Assembly: GCA_937921775.1 (NCBI GenBank)
Contig: CAKZUK010000063.1
Coordinates: 1-55,811 of the forward strand
Source: an uncultured Saprospiraceae bacterium
GTDB lineage: Bacteria; Bacteroidota; Bacteroidia; Chitinophagales; Saprospiraceae
DNA: 55,811 nt
Direction: 5' to 3'
Numbering within the stretch: position 1 is the first letter of the stretch; each line of letters begins with the position of its first letter. This document shows positions 8,984 to 17,800 of the stretch, piece after piece. The translations under genes and the position numbers were made by a program. The notes under the pieces were generated by a model. That model was not told the DNA's origin. It searched no databases and saw only the letters and a program-made list of their open reading frames with translations.

Positions 8984-9925
8984 ATGAGCATTACTTCTAA
9001 GATCAAGGCTAAGTTGAAAAGATGGGCTACAGAGGTTTGGTACTTTTTGAAGAGTTTTACCTTTTGGAAAAACTTTGTAGGCATTATCGCCATGTTTGCC
9101 ATCTTCTTGCTATTGACTTCCTGGTGGATGCGTTGCTATACCAATCATGGAGAATCTTTGCAAGTACACGATTATATCGGAATGGACTTGGACGATGCGA
9201 TGAAGAAAGCCAATGACCGTAGCTTTTCAATTGTAGTAAACGATTCGATCTATGTGGAAGGTAAGGCACCTAATATGGTGATTAGCCAAAACCCTAATCC
9301 ACTTTCAAGAGTAAAAGAAAAACGAAAAATCTATCTGACAGTTACCAAGCAGGTTGCTGAATTGATGACGCTACCTAGCCTCTATGGTGGCAATGATGAC
9401 TATGTTTCTTTCCAAAGAAAGCTAAAACGAATTGGCGTTAATTCCCGAATTGTTGGTCGCCGCTTTAGTAGCAAGCTGGAAGAAAATACGGTTTTGGAAG
9501 TTATCTTTAAAGGTGATACGATTACGGAGCAGTTGGATTCGCGCTATCAGGTAGCGAAAGGAAGTACCATTGATTTTGTAGTAACAGAACGAGGAGGAGG
9601 CAAGGTGCCCATTCCTAATCTAATTTGTCAAAAATACGATGGAGCTCGTTTTATTGTTGGTAATTTCAATCTTAATGTAGGTTCTATTATAGAAGACGCT
9701 ACCGTTACCAATAAGAACAATGCTTATATCTGGAAGCAGGTACCAAAGTACCGAAAAGGAGGAAAACTGCGTATTGGTGAACAAATAGATTTATACTTGA
9801 CGCAGCGAAAACCCGATAATTGTAATCCTGAAGATGAGGATAATATTGAAGTAGATCCTCAAGGGGATACTGGTGCAGATATAGATGTAGATAGTGGTGA
9901 GGAGGAAGACGAGGACTTTGAATAA
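8984..9925 (+). CDS. Membrane-anchored PASTA domain protein with acidic tail
   Basis: This 313-residue protein has a short basic N-terminus, one membrane helix (about residues 30-52) and then about three PASTA modules outside the membrane. The first is clear, at residues about 60-125: VHDYIGMDLDDAMKKA, then VISQNPNP and KIYLTVTK. The last about 30 residues are strongly acidic (EEEDEDFE at the end). PASTA modules bind peptidoglycan fragments or act as spacers. No kinase or transpeptidase domain is attached, so the protein may be a periplasmic cell-wall sensor or scaffold. A T9SS protein and a rhodanese gene follow on the same strand. Such PASTA/T9SS neighbours recur in the phylum, to my recollection. 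Confidence 0.8.
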   Translation: MSITSKIKAKLKRWATEVWYFLKSFTFWKNFVGIIAMFAIFLLLTSWWMRCYTNHGESLQVHDYIGMDLDDAMKKANDRSFSIVVNDSIYVEGKAPNMVISQNPNPLSRVKEKRKIYLTVTKQVAELMTLPSLYGGNDDYVSFQRKLKRIGVNSRIVGRRFSSKLEENTVLEVIFKGDTITEQLDSRYQVAKGSTIDFVVTERGGGKVPIPNLICQKYDGARFIVGNFNLNVGSIIEDATVTNKNNAYIWKQVPKYRKGGKLRIGEQIDLYLTQRKPDNCNPEDEDNIEVDPQGDTGADIDVDSGEEEDEDFE

Positions 9926-9995
9926 AACGCAAGCAACTGACACTAGCCTATTAACAGCTTTAACAGAAGCAACAAATATCTCTTATTTGCGTTTT
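9924..9995 (+). terminator. Possible long-loop terminator after the PASTA gene
   Basis: AAAACGCAA at 9924-9932, overlapping the stop codon, pairs with TTGCGTTTT at 9987-9995, which ends in a T tract. The 54-base loop is long, so its function is uncertain. Confidence 0.35.
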
Positions 9996-10020
9996 TCCAA
10001 TTGACGTAAGTAAATGAGTT

Positions 10021-10116
10021 AAAGTGGAAGGTGGGGTAGTAGGAAGCGAGATTTTCCCGTAAACAGGGGGCTCTGCAGTCAAGTAATTTTCCAAGTCCCC
10101 ACTTCTCACTTTCAAC
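10021..10116. repeat. Inverted-repeat element with AAGTGGAAG-type arms
   Basis: The left arm (10021-10046) is a purine-rich run of AAGTGGAAG/GTGGGG words. The right arm (10089-10116) is its pyrimidine-rich counterpart, CCCCACTTCTCACTTTC. The spacer is 42 bases. The same words make up the arms of the element at 13094-13220. Confidence 0.6.
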
Positions 10117-10141
10117 AGCCCCAAATTGGGCTGATCTCATA

Positions 10142-10149
10142 TACATTTG
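10142..10149 (+). promoter_or_regulatory. Candidate -7 promoter box upstream of the T9SS protein gene
   Basis: TACATTTG matches the TAnnTTTG -7 consensus, 63 bases before the start codon at 10213. A TTG at 10126-10128 is too close to be an ideal -33 box. Confidence 0.35.
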
Positions 10150-10212
10150 TTAAACTAAAATCACCCTGATAGGCTCAATCAAAAGAGCCTAAACTCACAA
10201 CCCATACGACTG

Positions 10213-12732
10213 ATGCGAATTATCATTACATTTTTACTCCTCCTAATCGGTTTTTCATCTTTAGATGCCCAAATAACGGTCGTCCCACTAGAGTCCAATC
10301 AGGTACTGCAAAAACATGCAGCAGAGGCTGAAACAGAAAGAATTCAACGTTTCGAACGATTTTATGGAGCAGAAGTAAACACGCCACGTGCATTGGATTG
10401 CAATAATGATGACGGAGCCTATTTCTCAGGTGAAACCATTTATCTGGTATCTGGTGATTCAATCGAACTTTGCTTTGTTATAAATGCTATAGATACCTTA
10501 TTTGATGTAAGTTTTAATCTGACTTCAGGTACGACCACTTTGAATGAGGATTCTACTTGTGTGACTTATTTTTCTGATTTGGGCGTAACCTTAAATCTAA
10601 CAGATACGATTCGAATCAACAAATGTGATACACTTGAAGATTGTCTTGAGTTTTTCTATCCTGTGGTAGTGAAGCGTGCAGATGAGAGCATCATCATGCC
10701 TGCGATGGAATTGCAACAGGAGGAAGAAATTGAAGTTTGTACGCCAACACTTAACTTACCCGGCGAAGTTTATGGAACCAGTTTTATCGACTGTAGCGAT
10801 ACTCCAATGTTGGGAGAGGTTTTCAATGTGAATTTTCAGGATTCTTGTTTTATATATGTAGCGAGTCGTTTTGCAGAGCCGGATGAAATTTGCTTTGAAA
10901 TCTGCGACGAATACTGCATCTGTGATACCTATACTTATACATTTACCACTGAAGTGGATGGCATTGATTATCCGTTTATGGACGACTTTTCATACAGGGG
11001 CCCACATCCGAATACCAGAAACTGGTTGGATGATAATGTTTTTGTTAATACCACGATGACTTATTTGCCACCTTCTGTTGGAGTAGCTACTTTTGATGGA
11101 ATTGACGAGACAGGAACACCCTACGGGAGTGGTATAGGACGTGCTGATTATCTAACATCTAATTATTTTAATCTTAATACTTCTGATACTGATTTATGGC
11201 TGAGCTTTTGGTTGCAAAATAAAGGGATTACCTACGGTTCCAACCCTGGTGATACTTTTGAGGTAGAATTTAAAGATGATAATGGAGACTGGATTACTGT
11301 ACTGACTAAAGATGGTTTTGATTATTCCCTTTTAGAAAGAGACACCTTCAAGTTCTATAAGATAGCCTTGGATAATGATGATGATAATTTCTTACACGAT
11401 AATTTTCAATTTAGATTTGTAAACAGAGCAGGACTAAGTAGCATGAACGATACTTGGCACCTTGACTATGTAGTCCTTGATGAAAACGAACCAGATTCTA
11501 CTTTTGAAGATTTGGCTTTTGCTAGTTTACCTTCTGATATTTTAGAACGATATTCTAGCATGCCTTGGTGGCAGTTTGAAGGCTTTGCTGAAATGGAATT
11601 GAATGATACAACGGTCGCTACCTTTGTTAATCATTTCGCAGATGATGAAGCGCAGCCTCAAAGTTCTAGAGTTACCCACAAAGGTATTCAGTCGGGCGTG
11701 TCAACTGATATTGGAGACTTTTTTACGGTTATTGAGCCAGCAGATATTATGATCCAACCAGGGGAGCGTTTTGTGATGGAGCGTGAACTTCCTTCTGTTT
11801 CTGATTTTGCAAATGACTTGGTGACTACTTACGGAGGAACTAATGAGAAGCTAAGCATTGAACGAAAGTATACCTATACGTCTTCTCCCACTCAGGTTGG
11901 AATTGAAGATGTATTGAGAAACGATACAGTCGTATTGAGTACTGTCTTTGATAACTACTACGCTTATGATGACGGTACTGCAGAAGCTGCTGTTCGACTT
12001 AATATTGGTCATGAAGTAGCCATTGCTTTTAGCTCCAACGTAGATGATTCACTACGAGCGGTACAATTTCGTTTTCCTAGGATTGGCCCTCAGAGTCCAA
12101 ACGCCTTGTTCAATCTGAAAGTTTATATCGGTGAATTGAATAGTGATAGTGAACCAGCTTTTGTACGAAATTTAATCAAACCGTTTTTCGTAGATCAGGT
12201 ATTGGATTCATTACAAGGATTTACCACCTACCGCCTTCGCAATAGTAGTGGACAATTGACGCCACTGTTTATTCCTGCAGGTGATTTCTATGTCGCTTGG
12301 GAACAGGCTTCTTCCAATGAATCAAGAGTTTATGTTGGTTTAGATTATAACACACCAGAAGCGCAGCCTTATCAGTTTTTTAACAACAACGTGGATTGGT
12401 TCTCCATCCCGGATGAAGGAGCACTGATGGTTCGTCCTGTAATGGGAGAAGTAACCCCTACTGAAACACGGGTGAACGACTTGCCAGAACTAAGCGATTG
12501 GATGCAGATTTATCCCAATCCTGCTAGTAATCAACTGCATTTTGAACTAAAACAAGGTAGCAATGTTGATTATAAGGTAGAGTTATTAACAACTACCGGT
12601 CAATTGGTACACAACAATACATTAAGCAATACCATTGATATTTCACAGCTTTCACAAGGAATGTACTTTGTAAAGGTTACGCAGCTTGAAACGAATAAAG
12701 TATTGACGCAACGCTTGGTTGTTGTAAAATAA
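10213..12732 (+). CDS. T9SS type A sorting domain protein of unknown function
   Basis: The protein has 839 residues. It has a signal peptide (1-20, ending SSLDAQ) and ends in a type A sorting domain (about 758-839) with MQIYPNPASNQLHF, ISQLSQGMYFVKV and a terminal basic LVVVK. It is therefore exported to the cell surface by T9SS. The N-terminal part (about 55-260) has many cysteines and resembles Ig-like domains. Residues about 270-420 look like a jelly-roll/MAM-type beta domain (DDFSYRGPHPNTRNWLDD ... DTWHLDYVVLDE). No catalytic motif was found. It follows the PASTA gene and precedes a rhodanese gene 63 bases downstream on the same strand. The function is unknown. Confidence 0.85.
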   Translation: MRIIITFLLLLIGFSSLDAQITVVPLESNQVLQKHAAEAETERIQRFERFYGAEVNTPRALDCNNDDGAYFSGETIYLVSGDSIELCFVINAIDTLFDVSFNLTSGTTTLNEDSTCVTYFSDLGVTLNLTDTIRINKCDTLEDCLEFFYPVVVKRADESIIMPAMELQQEEEIEVCTPTLNLPGEVYGTSFIDCSDTPMLGEVFNVNFQDSCFIYVASRFAEPDEICFEICDEYCICDTYTYTFTTEVDGIDYPFMDDFSYRGPHPNTRNWLDDNVFVNTTMTYLPPSVGVATFDGIDETGTPYGSGIGRADYLTSNYFNLNTSDTDLWLSFWLQNKGITYGSNPGDTFEVEFKDDNGDWITVLTKDGFDYSLLERDTFKFYKIALDNDDDNFLHDNFQFRFVNRAGLSSMNDTWHLDYVVLDENEPDSTFEDLAFASLPSDILERYSSMPWWQFEGFAEMELNDTTVATFVNHFADDEAQPQSSRVTHKGIQSGVSTDIGDFFTVIEPADIMIQPGERFVMERELPSVSDFANDLVTTYGGTNEKLSIERKYTYTSSPTQVGIEDVLRNDTVVLSTVFDNYYAYDDGTAEAAVRLNIGHEVAIAFSSNVDDSLRAVQFRFPRIGPQSPNALFNLKVYIGELNSDSEPAFVRNLIKPFFVDQVLDSLQGFTTYRLRNSSGQLTPLFIPAGDFYVAWEQASSNESRVYVGLDYNTPEAQPYQFFNNNVDWFSIPDEGALMVRPVMGEVTPTETRVNDLPELSDWMQIYPNPASNQLHFELKQGSNVDYKVELLTTTGQLVHNNTLSNTIDISQLSQGMYFVKVTQLETNKVLTQRLVVVK

Positions 12733-12795
12733 CCTAGGGGGCATTTTTATAAACTTGGCTACACAGCGTAGTCAGATCAAAATTAAGATTAAAAA

Positions 12796-13089
12796 ATGGA
12801 TATTACTGTTCAGGAATTAAAACAAAAAATCGACAACAAAGACTCGTTCCTATTCTTAGATGTACGCGAGCAGCATGAGTATGATGAGTTCAATTTAGGA
12901 GCTCGACTTATTCCTCTGGGTACTGTCATGGAATCGCTTGCCGAACTTGAATCACATAAAAATGATGAGGTCATTATTCACTGTCGCTCTGGCGCAAGAA
13001 GTGGAATGGCTCAACAACTTTTCCAACAGGCTGGTTTCTCCAACGTCCGTAATGTGACTGGAGGGGTCTTGGCTTGGCAAGAAATGTAG
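12796..13089 (+). CDS. Single-domain rhodanese-like sulphurtransferase
   Basis: This 97-residue protein is one rhodanese domain. It has the usual order of motifs: FLDVREQHEYDEFNL (about 19-33), then the active-site loop CRSGARS with cysteine 63, and GGVLAWQ near the end. Such small cytoplasmic proteins (GlpE/PspE type) move sulphane sulphur, for example to cyanide or thiols. The length is typical and there is no signal peptide. It lies 63 bases after the T9SS gene and is probably cotranscribed, although a sulphur role does not obviously fit that neighbour. The start is the ATG at 12796, next to an A-rich leader. Confidence 0.9.
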   Translation: MDITVQELKQKIDNKDSFLFLDVREQHEYDEFNLGARLIPLGTVMESLAELESHKNDEVIIHCRSGARSGMAQQLFQQAGFSNVRNVTGGVLAWQEM

Positions 13090-13093
13090 AGAA

Positions 13094-13220
13094 GAAGTGG
13101 AAAGTGGGAAGCTGGAAGCACACTCGATCGTGGAACCTGTTTAAGCTGTTTCGCGGCCAGACCTGCACCAGATAAACTCCGCACTAGCGGAAAAATTCCC
13201 ACCTCCCACTTCCAACTTTT
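13094..13220. repeat. Inverted-repeat element with AAGTGGGAAG-type arms
   Basis: The left arm 13094-13118 (GAAGTGGAAAGTGGGAAG and on) and the right arm 13196-13220 (CCCACCTCCCACTTCCAAC) are imperfect reverse complements, each built of short repeated words. The 77-base spacer includes GGCCAGACCTGC. The arm words match those at 10021-10116. Confidence 0.65.
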
Positions 13221-13406
13221 ATTACAAATAAAGCCTATATTTGACCCTTCTTTAAAAAATGCCAACACCTTGGCGCTCTAGTTAGTTTTTTCGAAACGAT
13301 ATTTCCTCTATAAGATTGAACCTCAAAGCGTAGAATTACGTATTGATGGTTGTTTTATTCGTAGTGGAAGATATTTATATTGTATTAACTAATAGACTTT
13401 AAATAC

Positions 13407-13436
13407 TGTACTACCGATAAGTGTACTACTGATACT
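13407..13436 (+). promoter_or_regulatory. Tandem 15-bp direct repeat, possible activator site
   Basis: TGTACTACCGATAAG (13407-13421) is followed immediately by TGTACTACTGATACT (13422-13436), 12 of 15 identical. The pair ends about 52 bases before the start codon of the CBM48-HHH gene. Two direct repeats at this distance look like a regulator-binding site, but no regulator is known. Confidence 0.4.
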
Positions 13437-13488
13437 TTGTAAAAACCTGAATTAAATAAATATTTGAGTAATCTTTAATTATCAAGAA

Positions 13489-14193
13489 ATGAGTTTAAAA
13501 AAGAAATTTTCAGACGCTAGATGTAAAGTAACCTTTACACTACCAAAGGAAGCGACAATGGGAGCTTCTGATGTGAAACTAGTTGGCGAGTTCAACAAGT
13601 GGAACATAAATAATGCAATTAAAATGAAGCCAGGTAAAGCTAACTTCGAAGCTGTCGTTGACCTACCTGTTGGACGCGACTACCAATTTCGTTACCTAAT
13701 CAATGACTCTGTTTGGGAAAACGATTGGAATGCAGACAACTATGTGTCTACTCCATTTGGTGTTGATAACTCTGTGGTTTACGTTCGTGAAACTAAAGCA
13801 GGTAGAACGAGTATTGCTAAGTCAATTAAGAAAGCGACCAAAACAGTTGCTCCAAAAACTGTTGCTAAGAAAACAGTTACTAAGAAGTCAGCTGCCGCTA
13901 AAAAAGCAAATGCGCCTAAGGCTGTACTTGCAAAGACAAGTACTAAAGACAACCTGAAAAAAGTGGAAGGTGTTGGACCAAAAATTGAAAAATTGATGAA
14001 CGCAGCAGGTATCATGACTTGGGCAGATTTATCAAAAACTAAAGTGTCAACACTAAAAGGTATTCTTGCAGAAGCAGGTCCTCGTTTCAAAATGCACAAC
14101 CCAACTACTTGGGCTAAGCAAGCTAAGTTGGCTGCAAAGGGTGATTGGGACGCTCTTGCTAAATGGCAAGCTGAATTGAACGGAGGTAAATAA
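13489..14193 (+). CDS. CBM48/AMPK-type glycogen-binding domain fused to a helix-hairpin-helix domain
   Basis: This 234-residue cytoplasmic protein has three parts. Residues about 12-100 form an early-set glycogen-binding fold (CBM48/AMPK-beta type) with VKLVGEFNKWN, DLPVGRDYQFRYLIND and WENDWNADNYV. Residues about 105-150 are a Lys/Ala/Thr-rich linker reminiscent of histone H1 tails. Residues about 155-234 carry a helix-hairpin-helix module, DNLKKVEGVGPKIEKLMNAA, with a repeated helix after it, usually linked to DNA or RNA binding. The combination suggests a protein bridging glycogen and nucleic acid, or a regulatory or structural protein using HHH for protein contacts. glgB lies 4.5 kb downstream. 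A strong terminator follows. The domains are confident; the role is not. Confidence 0.75.
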   Translation: MSLKKKFSDARCKVTFTLPKEATMGASDVKLVGEFNKWNINNAIKMKPGKANFEAVVDLPVGRDYQFRYLINDSVWENDWNADNYVSTPFGVDNSVVYVRETKAGRTSIAKSIKKATKTVAPKTVAKKTVTKKSAAAKKANAPKAVLAKTSTKDNLKKVEGVGPKIEKLMNAAGIMTWADLSKTKVSTLKGILAEAGPRFKMHNPTTWAKQAKLAAKGDWDALAKWQAELNGGK

Positions 14194-14237
14194 ATTATTT
14201 CGTTCGCTAAGAAATTACTGGTAATAAAATAAAAAAG

Positions 14238-14268
14238 CCTGTTTCTGTAATGGAGACAGGTTTTTTTT
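14238..14268 (+). terminator. Rho-independent terminator of the CBM48-HHH gene
   Basis: CCTGTTTC (14238-14245) pairs with GAGACAGG (14253-14260), with one G-U pair and a 7-base loop. Eight T residues follow directly. It begins 45 bases after the stop codon. Confidence 0.9.
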
Positions 14269-14563
14269 CGTACAGCCTACTATTTTCAATAAAAACCATT
14301 CCATTGGCTTCTTCCTACTGACTTCTTCGCAGGCCACTTTAAATCTACATATTAATATAATTCGCTATGAATCAATGTCTTATGTACTTGATGATGAGCC
14401 TCAATTGGGGCCTTAAAGTGAAAGTCTCTAATTTGGACAATATCGCTTATGGGCAAATAAAATAGCAAAATTGAGTATTTTCAAAACTAATAGTTAGTGT
14501 ATGTCGAACAAATAAGCTATTATATTTTGTTAAAATATAAAAATAACTAACGAAATACTTTAA

Positions 14564-14583
14564 TATTGCGAATTTTCGCAATA
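14564..14583. promoter_or_regulatory. 20-bp perfect palindrome upstream of the M4 protease gene
   Basis: TATTGCGAA and TTCGCAATA surround a TT spacer (9+2+9). The inner 12 bases, GCGAATTTTCGC, differ by one base from the palindrome GCGAATATTCGC at 39957-39968, upstream of fadH. This looks like a regulator-binding site. Its distance of about 230 bases from the start codon is long. Confidence 0.45.
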
Positions 14584-14593
14584 CATTTACAAC

Positions 14594-14608
14594 TTAGCAT
14601 TATGCTAA
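14594..14608. promoter_or_regulatory. 15-bp palindrome upstream of the M4 protease gene
   Basis: TTAGCAT-T-ATGCTAA is a perfect inverted repeat lying 10 bases after the previous palindrome. A further ATGCTT-TT-AAGCAT repeat lies at 14712-14725. They may be operators or leader-RNA structure. Confidence 0.35.
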
Positions 14609-14812
14609 ACTAAAACTTTTCTTTTCCCATTTTTTTATTGCATCGCTAATGCAGTAAGCTGAATTAATTTGGGAGTTCTAAATAGCTATCGATAACAAAA
14701 TTTACTGATTAATGCTTTTAAGCATGAAACTGATATGTCTATATCGGTAACGGGATTGCTATTTTAAATCATTGCTATTAAACTATTTTATTAATACCAT
14801 AAATCATTTTGC

Positions 14813-17800
14813 ATGAAAAAGAGTTTCACCCTTTTAGTCCTAACTATCTTTTGTGTAGGATCAATGTTTGCTCAGGAGAAATCCAGAACGGGTAAAGTTG
14901 TACCTGCTTTTCAGAAAGTTGAAAACATGTCTATTCATCAGACAACTCAGTTGTTTCAGGAAAAACTCCAAACTACTGACCAAGATCAACTCATTTTAAA
15001 ATCTACTTTTGAGGACGAACTGGGGCAGGTTCATCAAAAGTATCAACAACATTTTAATGGCATTCCAGTTGATGGAAGATCAGTAACTGTTCACTCTGAA
15101 AATGGTCAAATCAAACAGTTGACCGGTGACTTCAAACCACTAGAGCTAGCTAGCACAACTCCTAGCTTGACAAAAGCAGGTGGCTTGCAAGCAGCAATGA
15201 ATCATATTGGTGCTACTAAGTATGCTTGGCAAGGTGATGAATGTAACCACAAAGCTTCTTCTCATGAAGGCCATGGTCACGATCATGATTTTACTATGCC
15301 AGAAGGAGAGCTTGTTATCTTCGCTCACCCTTCAGACAAGACGCTCGTTCGCTTAGCTTACAAATATGACATTTATGCTAGTGAACCTCTATACAGAGCT
15401 TATGTTTATGTAGATGCTAATAGTGGAGAGGTTTTATTTGAAAACAATCGAATCCACCATACTGATGAAGGTGGCACTTGTACTACTCTATATAATGGTA
15501 CTCAAAACATTACTGTTGACAATACAGGCTCTCTTTACCGCTTGCGCCAAACTACAGATGGTAATGGAATTGAAACCTACGATATGAACAATGGTACCAA
15601 CTATAGCAATGCCTCAGATGTAACGAGTTCTTCTCCGAACTTTACAGCAACTTCAACACACACTGCTAATCAAGCGCACTTTGGAGCTGAACAAACGCAC
15701 CAATATTTTATGTCGCAGCACAGCAGAAACTCTTATAATGGTGCTGGTGCAATCATCAAATCTTACGTTAGTTACTCTTCCAATTATGTAAATGCATTCT
15801 GGGATGGTTCGCGTATGACTTATGGTGACGGTGATGGTGTCAACTATGGCCCGCTGGTTTCTTTAGATATCGTTGGTCACGAAATTGCACACGGTGTAAC
15901 GGAGTATACTGCCAACCTTGTCTATAGCTACGAATCTGGTGCACTTAACGAATCGTTCTCTGATATTTTCGGAGAGTCAATTGAAAATTATGCAACAGGT
16001 ACGAATGACTGGTTGATGGGTGATCAAATCGGTGCAGGTGGATCAGGCGGCGCTTTGCGTTCAATGAGCAATCCAAACACATATGGTGACCCAGATACTT
16101 ACCTTGGTACAAACTGGTACTCTGGCTCTGGTGATAATGGTGGTGTACACTATAACTCTGGTGTACAAAATAAATGGTTCTACATCCTAACGGAAGGTGA
16201 ATCTGGAACGAATGACAATGGAGATGCATATGCCGTAAGCGGTATTGGTATGACAGCAGCTGGAGCTATCGCTTACAGAAATTTATCTGTTTACCTAAGT
16301 TCTTCTTCTAACTACGCTGCAGCAAGAGCTGGTGCCATCCAATCTGCAATCGATCTTTATGGTGCAGGTTCTGATGAAGAAATTGCAACTACAGATGCAT
16401 GGTACGCTGTTGGTGTGGGTGATCCATACGGTCCTCCTCCTCCAGTAACTTGTGTTGAAGAGGATATGGTACTTACGATTACTTTTGATAATTACCCTGA
16501 AGAAACTAGTTGGACGGTTAAGAATGCTTCTGGTACAACAGTAGCTTCTGGTGGTACTTATGCTAGCCAAGCTGATGGCTCAACTCTTGCTATTAATATC
16601 AATGGTCTTACAGCTGGTGATTATACTTTTACCATCAATGATTCCTACGGTGACGGTATTTGCTGCGCTTATGGAAATGGATCATATACCCTTGATGCTG
16701 CTTCGGGCAACGTAGCTAGTGGAGGATCTTTTGGATCTGCTGAATCTACGACTTTCTGTACCGAAGCTGGTCCTCCAGCCTGTACACCAGGAGATTCTTG
16801 TGATGATGGTGATGTATGTACGACAGGGGATGTTTTTGATTCAAACTGTAACTGTGCAGGTACTTATGCTGACAGTGATGGTGATGGTACTTGTGATGCT
16901 GAAGATCTCTGTAATGGAGGTGATGAGCCGGGTACATCTTGTAATGATGGAGATCCATTGACCACAGGTGATGTAATTTTAGCAGATTGTAGTTGTGCTG
17001 GTACGCCACTTTGTACCCCAGGTAATTCCTGTGATGATGGTGATGATTGTACTGAAGGAGATGCTTATGATACAAACTGTAATTGCGTTGGTACCTATGC
17101 TGACAGTGATGGTGACGGAACTTGTGATGCGGAAGACTTATGTGCTGGTCCTGAGCCAGGGGCATCTTGTGATGATGGTGATGCGAATACAACAGGTGAT
17201 ATAGTCCAGAGTGACTGTAGCTGTGCGGGTACGCCAACAGGTGGTTCTACACTTGTATTCGGACACTACTTCGAATCTGGCTGGGACGGCTGGGCTGATG
17301 GCGGTTCTGACTGCGCCCGTTATTCTGGTTCAAGATCATGGGAAGGTAATAGGTCGATCCGTATTAGAGATAATTCAGGTACAGCTTCTTCTATGACTTC
17401 TAGTGCTTACAACCTAAGTGGCTATTCTTCTGTTGACCTTGAATTCTACTTCTATGCTTACAGTATGGAAAACAATGAAGATTTCTGGGTGAGATATTAC
17501 AATGGTTCTAGCTGGACTACAGTAGCAACTTACGTGAGAGGTACCACTTTTGAGAACAACACTTTCTACGTAGCAACAGTTACCTTAAGTGCCAATGATT
17601 ACAACATGGCTTCGAATGCTCAATTCCGCTTCCAATGTGATGCTAGTGGAAACAATGATCATGTTTATATAGATGCGGTTACTCTGACTGGTAATACTGG
17701 TTCATCTTTATTAGCAACTACAAGTGGTCAAACGATCAAGCCTTTAACTGGGCCTGCTTATGACTTTGAAGCTGATCTAACGAATAATGACTTTGATACA

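Larger units (their letters stand above)
13090..13488. other. Intergenic region (399 bases) with inverted-repeat element and tandem 15-mers
   Basis: No gene is supported here. It contains the purine/pyrimidine-armed element at 13094-13220, then AT-rich promoter DNA, then two tandem 15-mers at 13407-13436 before the CBM48-HHH gene. Confidence 0.6.
14194..14812. other. Intergenic region (619 bases) rich in palindromes
   Basis: After the terminator at 14238-14268 no gene is evident. Inverted repeats lie at 14564-14583, 14594-14608 and 14712-14725 upstream of the M4 protease, in very AT-rich DNA. These may be operators or mRNA structures. Confidence 0.55.

Noticed and set aside
16746..17237. 163-codon minus-strand reading frame rich in His and Tyr
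   Set aside because: It lies antisense to the Asp/Gly/Cys-rich duplication of the M4 protease; the odd composition is the mirror of GAT/GGT codons. The plus-strand gene is certain.
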